Assembly (NCBI GenBank): GCA_003427395.1
Contig: BFEA01000756.1
Coordinates: forward strand, 157,142 to 182,991
DNA from: Chara braunii
Lineage: Eukaryota; Streptophyta; Charophyceae; Charales; Characeae
Reading direction: 5' to 3'
DNA: 25,850 nt
Part shown: positions 7,927 to 16,546 of the stretch, one piece after another
Layout of the letters: each line of letters starts with the position of its first letter
Position numbering within the stretch: the first letter of the stretch is position 1
The notes under the pieces: generated by a model
Database searches by the model: none
What the model was told of the DNA's origin: nothing
What the model saw: only the letters and a program-made list of their open reading frames with translations
Made by a program: the position numbers and the translations under genes

Positions 7927-7954
7927 GTAAGCGGTAACCATTTATATCGCTTAC
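7927..7954. repeat. Inverted repeat, 7-bp arms
   Basis: GTAAGCG (7927-7933) pairs with CGCTTAC (7948-7954) across a 14-nt loop, within the putative intron after 7888. Confidence 0.75.
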
Positions 7955-7984
7955 GACTAGTGTTAGGACCAACCTTGGACCTAG

Positions 7985-8215
7985 TACTATTCGTTACGGT
8001 ATCAGGCTTTCATTAGGGAGGTTCGGGAGTTGAAACCAGTCAACGATGACGCAGGAGTACTCAAGCCACGAGAAGAAAGCCAAGGGGTTAAGGGCCCGAT
8101 GGGCTATCCCCGTGGTTTTGTTGCGCAAGGCCGAGGCGGTATTAACAATTCTTTTTTTCTTCCCCTCGCCTTGCGGATTTTGTTTTTATTTTTTGTAATT
8201 ATTATCTATCTTTAA
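7985..8215 (+). CDS. Candidate exon with REVRELKPVNDD segment
   Basis: Open between TAG at 7982 and TAA at 8213. The informative part follows a CAG/GCTTTC acceptor-like site near 8004 and reads FIREVRELKPVNDDAGVLKP, then a Gly/Pro/Arg-rich region to about 8142. There a GTATTA donor-like site precedes a T/A-rich, intron-like tail. The hydrophobic C terminus after 8142 is probably translated intron. This is one of the most protein-like stretches in the window, but no domain is recognised. Confidence 0.36.
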   Translation, partial: YYSLRYQAFIREVRELKPVNDDAGVLKPREESQGVKGPMGYPRGFVAQGRGGINNSFFLPLALRILFLFFVIIIYL

Positions 8216-8377
8216 TATTGTTATTGCTATTTTCATTTGGTTTATCTCTTTTAAAGTCGGGCGTGACATTAGTTTTAGGAGTCATCCGGGGTCTCGATGT
8301 ATTCGAAAAGCCGACGAAAGTTATTTACGCTGCCTATCTTGAAATGTGAGCGAGGAGTTAAATGTGTATGCGAGTCA

Positions 8378-8455
8378 ATGGGTGATTATCCCATAAGTCG
8401 GAAGGAACCTGAGTTGCGAGAGCTCTGTGCGGTTGTGCCCTTTACCCGCTCATAA
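8378..8455 (+). CDS. Candidate exon or gene fragment, 25 aa
   Basis: The ATG frame reads MGDYPISRKEPELRELCAVV and ends at TAA 8453. A different frame just upstream (8275-8345) also reads like protein and runs into this one, which would require a frameshift or splice. Part of the 7775-9955 chain. Confidence 0.25.
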   Translation: MGDYPISRKEPELRELCAVVPFTRS

Positions 8456-8490
8456 TATATTGCGAAGGATTTGGGTGTGAGCATTTCTGA

Positions 8491-8997
8491 TGGGACCTAA
8501 AAGTTGGCACACTGCGCCCGTGCGGAATAGTTCAGAGCGTAGCGGTGGAGACCGCAGCCACATGGGAACCACGCTCCGCTTTGGTTTTCATCAAGGTATG
8601 CGTCACGACCCACTTAACCTGGGCTCACGTTGCGAGTGTCGCAGCGGGCCAGAGTCTTCCTGCTCATCTCAATGTTAGAATCGGCCCGACGAACGAATAT
8701 AAATCGTCTATTTCTTGCACTATTCGTTTCTTGGATAATTGACTCAGCAGACGAGTGACTGCTCACTCCTTAGCGGATTTCTACGCCCGTGAATACCAGT
8801 CTGTCGCCTGTGATCGAAGCAGGGCCCGCAAAGGTGCCTGGCAAGAGTTGGCGCAATCGGGGAGCTCAAGGCTTCGAAGGAAAGATGAATCTAGGTGGGA
8901 ATCTGGGCCTGGTGCATTCGCAGGAAGGGGAGGCGGAGCAGAGAAGAAGATAAGCGTGGAAAAAGGAAGAAGTCGTAGCTCCCTCGCCTCCTACTGA
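8491..8997 (+). pseudogene. Decayed gene body, one frame with one internal TGA
   Basis: A single plus-strand frame is open from 8491 to 8997 except for one TGA at 8740. The first part contains LNVRIGPTNEYKSSISCTIR. The second has LADFYAREYQSVACDRSRAR and then a Lys/Arg/Gly-rich, disordered tail. Some 168 codons with one stop is long for this stop-rich neighbourhood. A read-through stop, sequencing error or decay could explain the TGA. A gag-like or DNA-binding protein is conceivable from the basic tail, but no zinc knuckle or other motif supports this. Confidence 0.38.
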
Positions 8998-9138
8998 ATT
9001 TAGACGGTAGAAAGCGCTAATCCGGGTTTTTGAGTGAAGGCGAATCGAGTGGTAGAAGCCGTTTTACTAATGAGTTAGTACAATAGAAGTTAGAAGAGAA
9101 AGTTAGTGCGCGAAGATTGTCAAGAGGAAAGATCCTAA

Positions 9139-9402
9139 GAGGGGGTTCTTGGAGCTGACGACACCAAATATGAGGTTGAAATTAATAGGAGATTGCTAAA
9201 ACAGGAAGTAGGTGAGATAGAGGGTGCGCCGAGCTATGGCGAAAGGGGTAATGACGAGAGTGGAGGATTGAGATACCACTCGATCCTTGATGAAATCAAG
9301 TGGGGTAGAGCTCTAAAGTGGGGTCTTATGGTGAGGTGATTCGTTAGCGGGTTTAGTTCGATGGTTAGGTTGGTAAAACGAGAGTTGGAGGAGAAAAACT
9401 AA
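9139..9402 (+). pseudogene. Decayed gene body, 88-codon frame with one TGA
   Basis: Open from after TAA at 9136 to TAA at 9400, with one TGA at 9337, in the same frame as 8491-8997. It reads DDTKYEVEINRRLLKQEVGE, then a Gly/Glu/Ser segment, YHSILDEIKWGRALKWGLMV, and a Lys/Glu-rich end. The alternation of charged helix-like and Trp-containing segments is protein-like. No family is recognised. The 140 bp before it (8998-9138) hold several stops in this frame, so intron or frame decay separates the two blocks. Confidence 0.38.
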
Positions 9403-9555
9403 GAGGAGAGAAAAACTTTAACTACCAGGAACGAACCTATCCGGGTTCAAGCAGGATATTCGTTGCGATTTTGCTCATCTTATCAGACAGAGCGAGACAT
9501 AGCGAGAAATTGGAGTAGGCGACTAGAAAAGAGGATGGAAGAGAGGTAGAGTTAG

Positions 9556-9720
9556 GATGCGTACCTGACTGTGAAAGGTAGTGGTGTACCTTCTGGTGTT
9601 CTAGCGGATGGTTCATTCACACCTCTGTCAGACAACGAAGAAGCTACCGAATCACTTTTGCAGATAACAGATCTCGAGGATGAGAGCAGGCGAAATTTCG
9701 TCTTTCCGTTGTGCTTCTAG
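9556..9720 (+). pseudogene. Decayed gene body, 54-codon acidic frame
   Basis: Third block in the same frame as 8491-8997 and 9139-9402. It reads DAYLTVKGSGVPSGVLADGS, then an acidic segment (LSDNEEATESLLQITDLEDE), to a TAG at 9718. The segment is bounded by stops on both sides and has no ATG, as expected of an exon or a broken gene. Confidence 0.36.
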
Positions 9721-9955
9721 TACTACGAAGAAACGAAGGCGACAGTGAAAGAGCGAGGCTGCAAATGGCGATAGGTTGTGTTGCAGTAGAGGCATGTTGT
9801 AAGGAATTTTCCTGTAGTTTGGAGGGAGATCCGCTCTCTTCTTGTAGGCTATGTGTTGCCAGGCACGAGGTTTAGCGAAAGAGAAAGAGGGTATTCAACG
9901 AGGGTTGTTGAGGCAAGATGAACCTAACGTCGAACTACAGTACCACTACGGCTAA
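9680..9955 (+). pseudogene. Decayed gene end with Cys-rich stretch
   Basis: Two shifted frames continue the series. The first (to TAG 9873) includes an ATG at about 9762 and a Cys-rich peptide (MAIGCVAVEACCKEFSCSLE, then CRLCVARHE), with a CxxC-x4-H spacing that could be half of a zinc site. The second (to TAA 9953) reads KEKEGIQRGLLRQDEPNVEL. The frame changes indicate decay or small introns. The zinc-binding idea is inference only. Confidence 0.28.
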
Positions 9956-10070
9956 AATGAACGAGTTCAGTTGGGTGTATGCCTGATACCAACGTCAGGT
10001 TCACTCCGATTCTGCTCAGGACACTAGCAGGCAACAAAATGGATATATCAGTGTCAAATTGCAAATGTGA

Positions 10071-10106
10071 GTTCGAATCCGTCTGCCCGACTCAGTTGGT
10101 AGGGCG
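10071..10106 (+). repeat. tRNA-like boxes in B-then-A order
   Basis: GTTCGAATCC (10071-10080) is a perfect B-box word. It is followed at 10090 by ACTCAGTTGGTAGGGCG, an A-box-like word. The order is reversed relative to one tRNA, so these are the end of one tRNA-like unit and the start of another, or SINE debris. No cloverleaf forms, and this is not called as a tRNA gene. Confidence 0.55.
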
Positions 10107-10215
10107 CTCGAGTGGTATGCATGACGTCTCCATTGTGACTTTTAACAAATTGTTATAGGACTGCATGGGAGGGTCGTTGTCTGATAGCAACGAATAAACA
10201 ACCGTGAGGTTTGGA

Positions 10216-10490
10216 GACTTACCTGAGGGTCGAGACGCTGTTCATATCAACAATTAGTCGCAGGAGGAAAGCAGCAAAAACTGAAGTCTTACCTATTGGT
10301 CGGCAAGCTGCTCGTTTGATTGCACGAAACAACGAGGGGGTGAGCGTGAGTCTGCAGGTGTTCTCTGATAGCCCGTGAGCCTGGTCGACCTGATTGAACG
10401 AAGAGGCTGGCAAATTGCACACTTGTCTCTTGGCCGGTGAGTTGTTCGTCCTGTCGAGTGAAGCAGATGGAGGCGAGTAGCGCGGATGCG
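10216..10490 (+). repeat. Degenerate ~70-bp tandem repeat, four units
   Basis: Units start near 10216, 10286, 10360 and 10425 with GACTTACC, GTCTTACC, GTTCTCTG and GTCTCTTG. Each continues through a GG-TCG word, a TGTTCGT/TGCTCGT-like word and a GATTG-ACGAA-like word to GAGG. Divergence is high. The array abuts the outer edge of the large palindrome. Confidence 0.45.
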
Positions 10491-10702
10491 GGCTTACCTA
10501 TGGGCTACGAGCGTTGGGAAATGACCGAGTTGTTGAAGAAGGGTTATTGTTGCGATTTGGGAAGTCATCAGGGAGGTCGACAACTGGTGGTTTAACTTCA
10601 ATTGACTAAGTTGTTGCACATTATGGCCATCATTATGGGACCCTCAGGCGCTTAAAGGAATCAAGACCCTCTTACGCGAGTCTAAGTGCATCTCTCTTGG
10701 AT

Positions 10703-10890
10703 CTGAGCGACTTAATGATTCTCATTTTGGCCTTCTTACTCCCAGTCTCGTTCATTGGTTTGGAGAGGAAGGCGGCAGGCAGGACTAAAACCCATAATCT
10801 GTGCCAAGGCCTTTGTGGGAGGTTGCCCCAAAATTTGAGGGAGCTCTGTCGGAGCCTAGGCGAGGTTCTGGAGGCAGAGAACTGAGTATT
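10703..10890 (+). repeat. Terminal domain, copy A
   Basis: Begins TGAGCGACTTAATG and contains GAGAGGAAGGCGGCAGGC, GGGAGCTCTGTCGGAGCC and CTAGGCGAGGTTCTGGAGGC. The same order is found at 23688-23880 (direct) and at 21046-21242 (inverted). Conserved ends shared by three copies are typical of transposase-binding or replication ends. Confidence 0.82.
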
Positions 10891-11119
10891 AATCTTCATC
10901 CTCTTCTATAAACCCTGCTAAAAACCTAACTTGTAAATCTTTCTATGGTTTGACTGAGTATACTGCATGCATTCCCAATTGATTTTTTGTTTGACTTCTG
11001 GATTTAAATCAGAGTTAAGTAAAAAAATGTATGTGCAATCTCAGTTTCATTTTTGTTGGTTGTCTGCAGTCAGATTGAGAAAAGGTTTTGAATTGGAGGA
11101 AGGCAGAATAAAGGTGGTT

Positions 11120-11940
11120 TTGTTTGTGACTGTCCGGGTCACTAGGCTTAGTTTCTAAGTTGAATGACCCAGTGCTATGTTTATTTTGATTGTCGAGAGG
11201 ACCAAACTTTGTTCCTAAGTTAGATTGTCTGGTTGTTCCGACTTCCGAGGGTTGTCTGCGTCTGTATTTTCAGAGACCAAGTTTTGTTTCTAAGTTGAAT
11301 GGCTTAGTCGCCTTGATTTATTTTGAGGTTTTCTAAGTGAGACCGGGCTTTGTTTCTAAGTTGAATGACCAAGTCTCCTTATATTTCTTTATTTGTTTAT
11401 GAGAAAGGAAGTTTGAACTTTATTCCTAAGTCGTATGACTTAAACTTTTTTTTTTTTATTCTGAAAGAATCAGGCGAAGGACCCGACTTAGTTTGTAAGT
11501 TGAATGGTTTGGTTTGGAACCACGCACATGCTGAAACCAAATGATAAATTTATCTATCCTTTATTATTATTCGATTTTTGAACAGGCTAGTCAGACTTTC
11601 TTTCTAAGTTGGATGATCAGACTATAACTTATCATAATGAAGAGAGTACTAATTAATAATATAAATTGATGGTAAGATGAGGGAGGTTGAACTTTGTTTC
11701 TAAGTTGAATAGTTCGGTCATATGCTACCTTAAAAGAGTAAGAGTATAACATTATATATAACCTGACTATTTTAAACAGTTCAGGGCGACTAGGCATTGT
11801 TTCTAAGTTTTCTAAGTTCAATGACCTTGTCACATGCCGAAAGAAGAGAAAAGTAGTAGCGTTTTTTTGTTTGTGTACATTAAATGGTTGAGCTAGACTT
11901 TGTTTCTAAGTTCAATGGTCTAGCTTTACGCCTTATGTAC
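11120..11940 (+). repeat. Array 1, left arm: hairpin units with constant loop
   Basis: About ten units, 50-125 bp apart, share the word TTTGTTTCTAAGTTGAATG. The flanking bases differ between units yet tend to be complementary across the word. Examples: AGCTAGAC/GTCTAGCT (11891-11898 with 11918-11925, perfect); ACCAAAC/GTCTGGT (11201-11207 with 11227-11233); GACCAAG/CTTAGTC (11275-11281 with 11303-11309); GAGAC/GTCTC (11339-11343 with 11373-11377); AAGTTT/AAACTT (11409-11414 with 11442-11447); GTTGAACT/AGTTCGGT (11686-11693 with 11711-11718). One unit near 11800 has a partly duplicated loop. Unit sequences between hairpins are AT-rich and unlike each other. Confidence 0.83.
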
Positions 11941-12131
11941 GTTGGGTATAAGATATAAATCATTGAAAGACTATAAATTATTTTAACAAGGTTTAATCTT
12001 GGGACAAGGTGAGAGTACTTAATCGTTGAGGTTTGAATTTGCATGTGGCTGAGTAATAACTTTACTCTGTTTGAATTTCTGTTTGATAGGTAGTTGCTTT
12101 AATTGCTCGCCACATGCAGGAGTTATAGGAG

Positions 12132-12180
12132 TTAGTTCAATTCTTGCATTTTCTGTTAGTTCAATTCTTGCATTTTCTGA
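12132..12180 (+). repeat. 24-bp tandem duplication
   Basis: TTAGTTCAATTCTTGCATTT followed by TCTG occurs twice head to tail. The right arm has a single copy (near 19920-19950, inverted), so this duplication is specific to the left arm. Confidence 0.88.
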
Positions 12181-12235
12181 GCCAACATTTTTTTACTTAG
12201 GTCAAAATCTCGCATTTTCTAGGATCATTTGTTAT

Positions 12236-12830
12236 ACTTGGCTTTGTATAAATTTTGGAAAGGTACTTCTTTTAAGGGAAACGTTGCCGAAGTTTTTACA
12301 AAACCAAGAAGTTAGTTAAAATTTCATTTTTAAAATATCAAGCTTTGTCTAAGTTTTATATTTGGCTTAGTAGAAAACTGGTCAGTGTTCTTTTCTAGAG
12401 GAAGTGCTGCCCAAGTTTTTGTTAATTCAAGGAGTTGAACAAAATTTGACTTTAAAAATTAGTTTTTTTTTAGGATCTGTATTTAGTTTTGTATAAATTT
12501 TGGAAAGTTACTTTCTCTACAAGAAACGTTGCCAAAATTTTTACAAATCTAAGAAGTTAGTTAAATTTTGTTTTCGCATGAAGTCAAGTTTTACTTTGAG
12601 TTCTTATCTGATTTAGTATAAATCTGGGAAGCTTACTTCTTTAGAGGAGATGATGCCCAAATTTTTACTAATTGAAGGAGTTAGATAAAATTTGACTTTA
12701 TAGTGTTGAAGACTATTTCAGTCTTCATATTCAAGCAAATATAAATTCTGAAAAAATATTTTTCCTATGGGAAGCGTTGCTGAAATTTTTTTAGTTTAAA
12801 GGAGTTAGATTATATTCTGATAGGAAATTT
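12236..12830 (+). repeat. Array 2, left arm: five ~122-bp units
   Basis: Units begin near 12236, 12358, 12478, 12605 and 12726. The shared skeleton is TTTGTATAAATTTTGGAAAG, then ACTTCTTT, then GGAAACGTTGCC, then AAATTTTTAC and AAGAAGTTAG. In several units the TTTTGG word pairs with the CCAAAA word across a loop of about 30 nt; the third unit has AAATTTTGG/CCAAAATTT exactly. Confidence 0.8.
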
Positions 12831-13675
12831 TTTGGTGATCCACCATGTGTAGGGAAGATGCTGCGAAAAATCTTGCTTTCCTTGGACACTTGCTTAGAGG
12901 TAGAATTAAACTTAATTATGAGAGGATTCAAGTGAGACATGGTATGAAGATTATTATCTATATACTTATAAGTTCAGTTAAGATTGACATGTCATGTGCT
13001 ACAAGTCCCTTTTTGAGCATTTTAATTCATGATTTGAAGTTAGATTCAGCTTGATTCCACGAGGATCATCTTCTGTTATCACTGACAACGGATCGGTTGC
13101 CGATTCGTCAGTTTATGATTTAACTTCAATTCATTTTGTCGACTCAACCTAAAGGTTTTATCCATATAATTGAAATTGTTTCATTGGGTTTTCACCAGGA
13201 CTTTATTGAATAACCATTTAATAAAGATACTAAGTATTTTATTATGTAAGGTTGAACAAAGGTTGATGCTTGTGTGACTAAAGCGAGGAGTATGAGCGCA
13301 GAGAGTGGTTGGAGTTAACCCCGTGTTGTGCGTTGACTTTTGGTTGAATGTTTGATATTATTGTAGATATGTTTGTGGTTCCGACTCTGGATGTGATTAT
13401 CTGTGATCACATATATATGGTTGAAGGGAGTCTCACTGTAATTGTGAGAAGTGATCGTATCGTATTTATAACCCTTTATATGCATATCTTTATTTATCCC
13501 AAGCGTCCGCGCGACCTATTCTGAGCACGCGTGAGGGTTGAGATGATATCACGTTTGAGAGAAAAGGGAGACCCCCTTTTTTACCTTTGCTTTTTAGAAT
13601 TATTATAGTTGGACTTTGAAGTCAAGGATAACCGTCAAAGTCAAACCCCTTGACTTCTCTTTAGACCATCGATAA

Positions 13676-13810
13676 TGGAGTTGGTCTCTAGGGCGATAAA
13701 ACCGGATGCCAAAACAGACAGGAACATGTGTACCACCCGCTCTTCGCAAGGTGATGAAGATTATGTGGTTCTCAACCGCATTGGCGGTTATCTAGCGTCG
13801 AGATATTAAC
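13676..13810 (+). CDS. Inner-arm open frame, 44 aa, unknown
   Basis: The ATG frame reads MELVSRAIKPDAKTDRNMCT and ends ...YLASRY at TAA. The right arm (minus strand, near 18030-18160) also starts ATG GAG here. After indels it shares the final frame (an Asn-Arg, then Leu-Ala and Arg before TAA), with AAC/AAT silent at Asn. The start and end are therefore alignable in both arms, but the middle is frame-shifted in one of them. It could be a remnant of an arm-encoded gene. No family is recognised. Confidence 0.27.
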
Positions 13811-13974
13811 CCCTCAAGGCACTTCTCAGCCAACACTTGAGTATCGAATACGACCTTCAAGACCATCGAAAGCCGTGTGATTATGAGTACTACATAGTAC
13901 GTCATCGTTGCGACTGTTTGCGTAGGCTTGCATGACTAGTCGATATGAGAAAGTCTTGCCTCCGCACGATTTTA

Positions 13975-14582
13975 CAATTGAAAAATTCCCAAAAGAAATG
14001 AAAGTTGAAAAAAAAGATCATTAAAACAAATTACTTTTTATTTAAAAATTATCAAAAAATAAAATTCAGATTATTTACACAAAACAAAACACTCCTAGTC
14101 CCTTTAGAATCCAACCCATAACCTTTTGACACGAAATTATGTTCAGCGTTACGCACGAGGCTTAAGATACAACATAAAAAAAAATCAGAATTAAACAATC
14201 GTTCTATAGTAAAATTACATTCTAAATTTTAAAATTTTATTTCATCTTAAAAAATGTCATTCCACTTTTAATTTTTTTCGTCTTACTTGAAAACTTACCT
14301 TTCAAGAATGGGGTATCCCTTCTTATTTAAACTGCAAGTTAAAGATGGAATGAAAGTCTGGTGAGTTCATGAAATATTTTAATTGGAATGTCATTCTGTA
14401 TAAGAATTTTTAGTCATAAATAGGTTTATCCAATCTAACTTAGAAGATATTTATTTTAATAAAATTGAATTTTAATAAAGACATTTCATAAATTCGTCCA
14501 AACTCTCATTCCATCTTCAACAAATAGATGTAGTGGGAAGAGAAATTTCATTTTTAGACGGGAAATAATAAAATAAAATTGA
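13975..14582 (+). mobile_element. Insertion block in left arm: MITE copy F1 and tRNA-like debris
   Basis: The arms match up to about 13960 and resume near 14585. The left arm holds about 610 bp here and the right arm only about 135 bp (17740-17875). From 14170 (CAACATAAAAAAAAATCAG) to 14582 the sequence is the reverse complement of the MITE at 24062-24582, lacking that element's other end. A piece like the missing end (GAAAAATTCCCAAAAGAAAT) lies at 13979 in the opposite sense, so the copy is rearranged or truncated. AATCCAACCCATAACCTTTT (14108) is a tRNA T-arm-like word on the minus strand. Confidence 0.72.
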
Positions 14583-14712
14583 GGTGTAACGAGTGGTAAG
14601 AATGATACGTCCTAGTCGATCGATGACGAGTCGCGCTTGAGACTTCAGCCCCCCAATGCGTTGGTTCACATACGAGTTCGATAGAGGCATGAGACCGCAT
14701 ATACCTCCTATG

Positions 14713-15000
14713 CTACAGCGTACGAGAAACACCATCGACTGGGTAACTTCCGTGATTGCAACCGATTAGCTTTCAAACGTGGTTAAGTAGCTCGGCGGAG
14801 ATACGCCCACCTAAGGGATTGTGACAGCTACCGAGGGCGGAGGGAAACTGTACCTCGCGTGACCCCCTCATGTCGTAATGGGTTTGCGAGAAGTATGGCT
14901 AGCGCACTCGCCCGGAGAAGCGATGAAAGCTTCATTGTACCACGATAAAAGATAAAAGTCATGAGATAAAAGTCCTGCCACAAATCATGCGTGACGCGGG
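14713..15000 (-). pseudogene. Broken copy of arm-encoded ORF
   Basis: Minus-strand counterpart of the plus-strand frame at 17372-17617. Matching peptides include KLSSLLRASALAILLANP here against ELSSLHPSAPSAPLANP there, and SAELLNHV against PAELPNHV. Third-position differences (TCA/TCG, CTT/CTG, GCA/GCG, CCA/CCC) and a one-codon length difference support past coding. This copy has a frameshift, an internal TGA (14773-14775) and a TAG in the shifted frame. It ends at the same stop position as the right copy. Confidence 0.4.
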
Positions 15001-15064
15001 AGGGTCTCCCTAGGGGACCGATTCGCTCGACACTGGGTCTAGAGGAAACATTGCAATTGAAAGC

Positions 15065-15510
15065 TCCGAACGGTAGGTTCGGGCTTCCAATCCCTCTCCT
15101 AGTACTACTATGATCATAAAAATCTGTTTTTTGTCAATCCATTGATTCAAAAAAGGGTTGTGATTGTTTTCAAACCGATTTTCAAATTATAGCTTGTGTG
15201 TCTCAATTAACATGTCTTTGGGTTGTAACGGATGAATCATTCTTGCCCATCTCACGTCCCCCACTATTGTCATCCAGTCCCCTTCCTATAATTTGGATCC
15301 TTTTCTGAGGGTCCGATACCAGTCCAATGAAACTTAGAATATCACCTCTTCTAAACGCTTATGTATGTCCCAACCATACTGAATTGTGCTCTTCATTTGT
15401 TCTGTTGTTCTACAATTCTGGTTTTGTGAGTCCAATAAATTCCCCACCTTAATTATCCCATTCCGTACCTAGCTCTTCCAAGGTGCTATGGAGTCGCACA
15501 GAACATTGTG
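15065..15510. other. Palindrome core, unique part
   Basis: Between the left arm and the matched part of the central cassette. No reading frame, RNA or repeat was recognised. T-rich and AT-rich. Confidence 0.5.
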
Positions 15511-16505
15511 CCATGTGTTTGTCTGTGATACGGACCTCACGCCCCACACAATATCTCGTACCCTTGAGAGCGTCGATCAAAGTAAACGGGGCATGACCGA
15601 GGATTTTAGGCGGGGAATTGAACTGCTAGGATGAAACCAGGGTTCCCGCCTCATTTCTAAGGAGACCATCGGAAAAGTACAAAACTGGACAATGGTCATT
15701 GTTAAAATAGTAGGGAAGGCAGAAAAACAGAGTAATTTTTCATAATTTCCTTGGCAACAGAAGGGTAACTTTGCAAAAGAAACAAAAGTCGTTAAAAAGA
15801 ATGAACAGGGACCCTATTCTGCGCTATGTACATGCTAACCTTTTAGTCGGGCCAAGGAAAACCAATTGGGGAGAGACAAATCGATCAATCGACAAGAATC
15901 CCTCCTCGTCGATGTGGCAAACCTTCAACAGGTTGTAGTGGCTAGCCCGATCGATCTACAGTAGCGTCCTTCATACATCCGCGTCGCACTAGAGTCGTCC
16001 TTGCCTATGATCGGAAAGGTGGGAAGGCTGGTATGGCGGATCTGTGTGAGGTTAGAATATCGACAATTTCACATTACTACACAGAGTACACTCAAGCGAA
16101 CATACCATGACTCCATGCAAATTCTACTTAATTATGACCCTCACCGACCACCCAATCACGATATCAGGATTCGATATGCGATGGCGACCAAAACAAAATT
16201 ATCACTTTGCAAAAAATAACAATAGCACCCATAAAGTGATTACAGAGGCCTCCCATTTGCCCTTGCAAGCAATGGAGGCGGAAAATGGGAAAAGAGGGTG
16301 GGGCGGTGACCTTCACACGTCTGCTCGACGTGAATAATACGTAAGTAGTCGGGGTAAGGGGTTGTTCGCACACTCCTACATCCACGTACATGACTGTGAC
16401 ATACTTAAACCACCGGTACTTGGCCCAACTATCGACCGCGAAAAATATAGAGTAGAAACATTTATAGTTGGATGAATTTGGGCGCTCCTGTAGTGACCCG
16501 TACAT

Positions 16506-16546
16506 TTCCTAAAATCGTGGCCTGTTAACGACCACGACTTTAGGAA
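16506..16546. repeat. Strong hairpin, 14 of 15 bp, 11-nt loop
   Basis: TTCCTAAAATCGTGG (16506-16520) pairs with CCACGACTTTAGGAA (16532-16546); the single mismatch is A against C. The loop contains GTTAAC. The stand-alone cassette has no such hairpin at the matching place (about 5245-5290), so it is specific to this copy. Confidence 0.85.

Larger units (their letters stand above)
10505..15065 (+). mobile_element. Left arm of giant palindromic element
   Basis: Aligns over its length, by eye and with insertions on both sides, to the reverse complement of 17320-21445. Anchors include CTTACGCGAGTCTAAGTGC (10673) with the reverse complement of 21250-21268, the terminal domain, arrays 1 and 2, GAGTATGAGCGCAGAGAGTG (13286), TTAACCCCTCAAG (13807), ATGCTACAGCGTACGAGAAA (14710), and GGGAGGGTCTCCCTAGGGGA (14999). 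The best stretches look about 70-75% alike (estimate, not computed), so the palindrome is old. Confidence 0.8.

Noticed and set aside
10071-10106. Functional tRNA gene
   Set aside because: B-box word precedes the A-box word and no cloverleaf can be drawn.
11120-11940. CRISPR array
   Set aside because: Repeats are short, unequal in spacing (about 50-125 bp) and internally palindromic with changing flanks, in a clearly eukaryotic context with no cas genes.
12845-13054. 69-aa ORF at the end of array 2
   Set aside because: Its first part aligns to non-coding array-2/arm sequence in the right arm, where the frame is not kept.
13975-14582. Left-arm AT-rich block as part of the original element
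   Set aside because: Absent from the right arm and homologous to the separate MITE at 24062-24582, so it is a later insertion.
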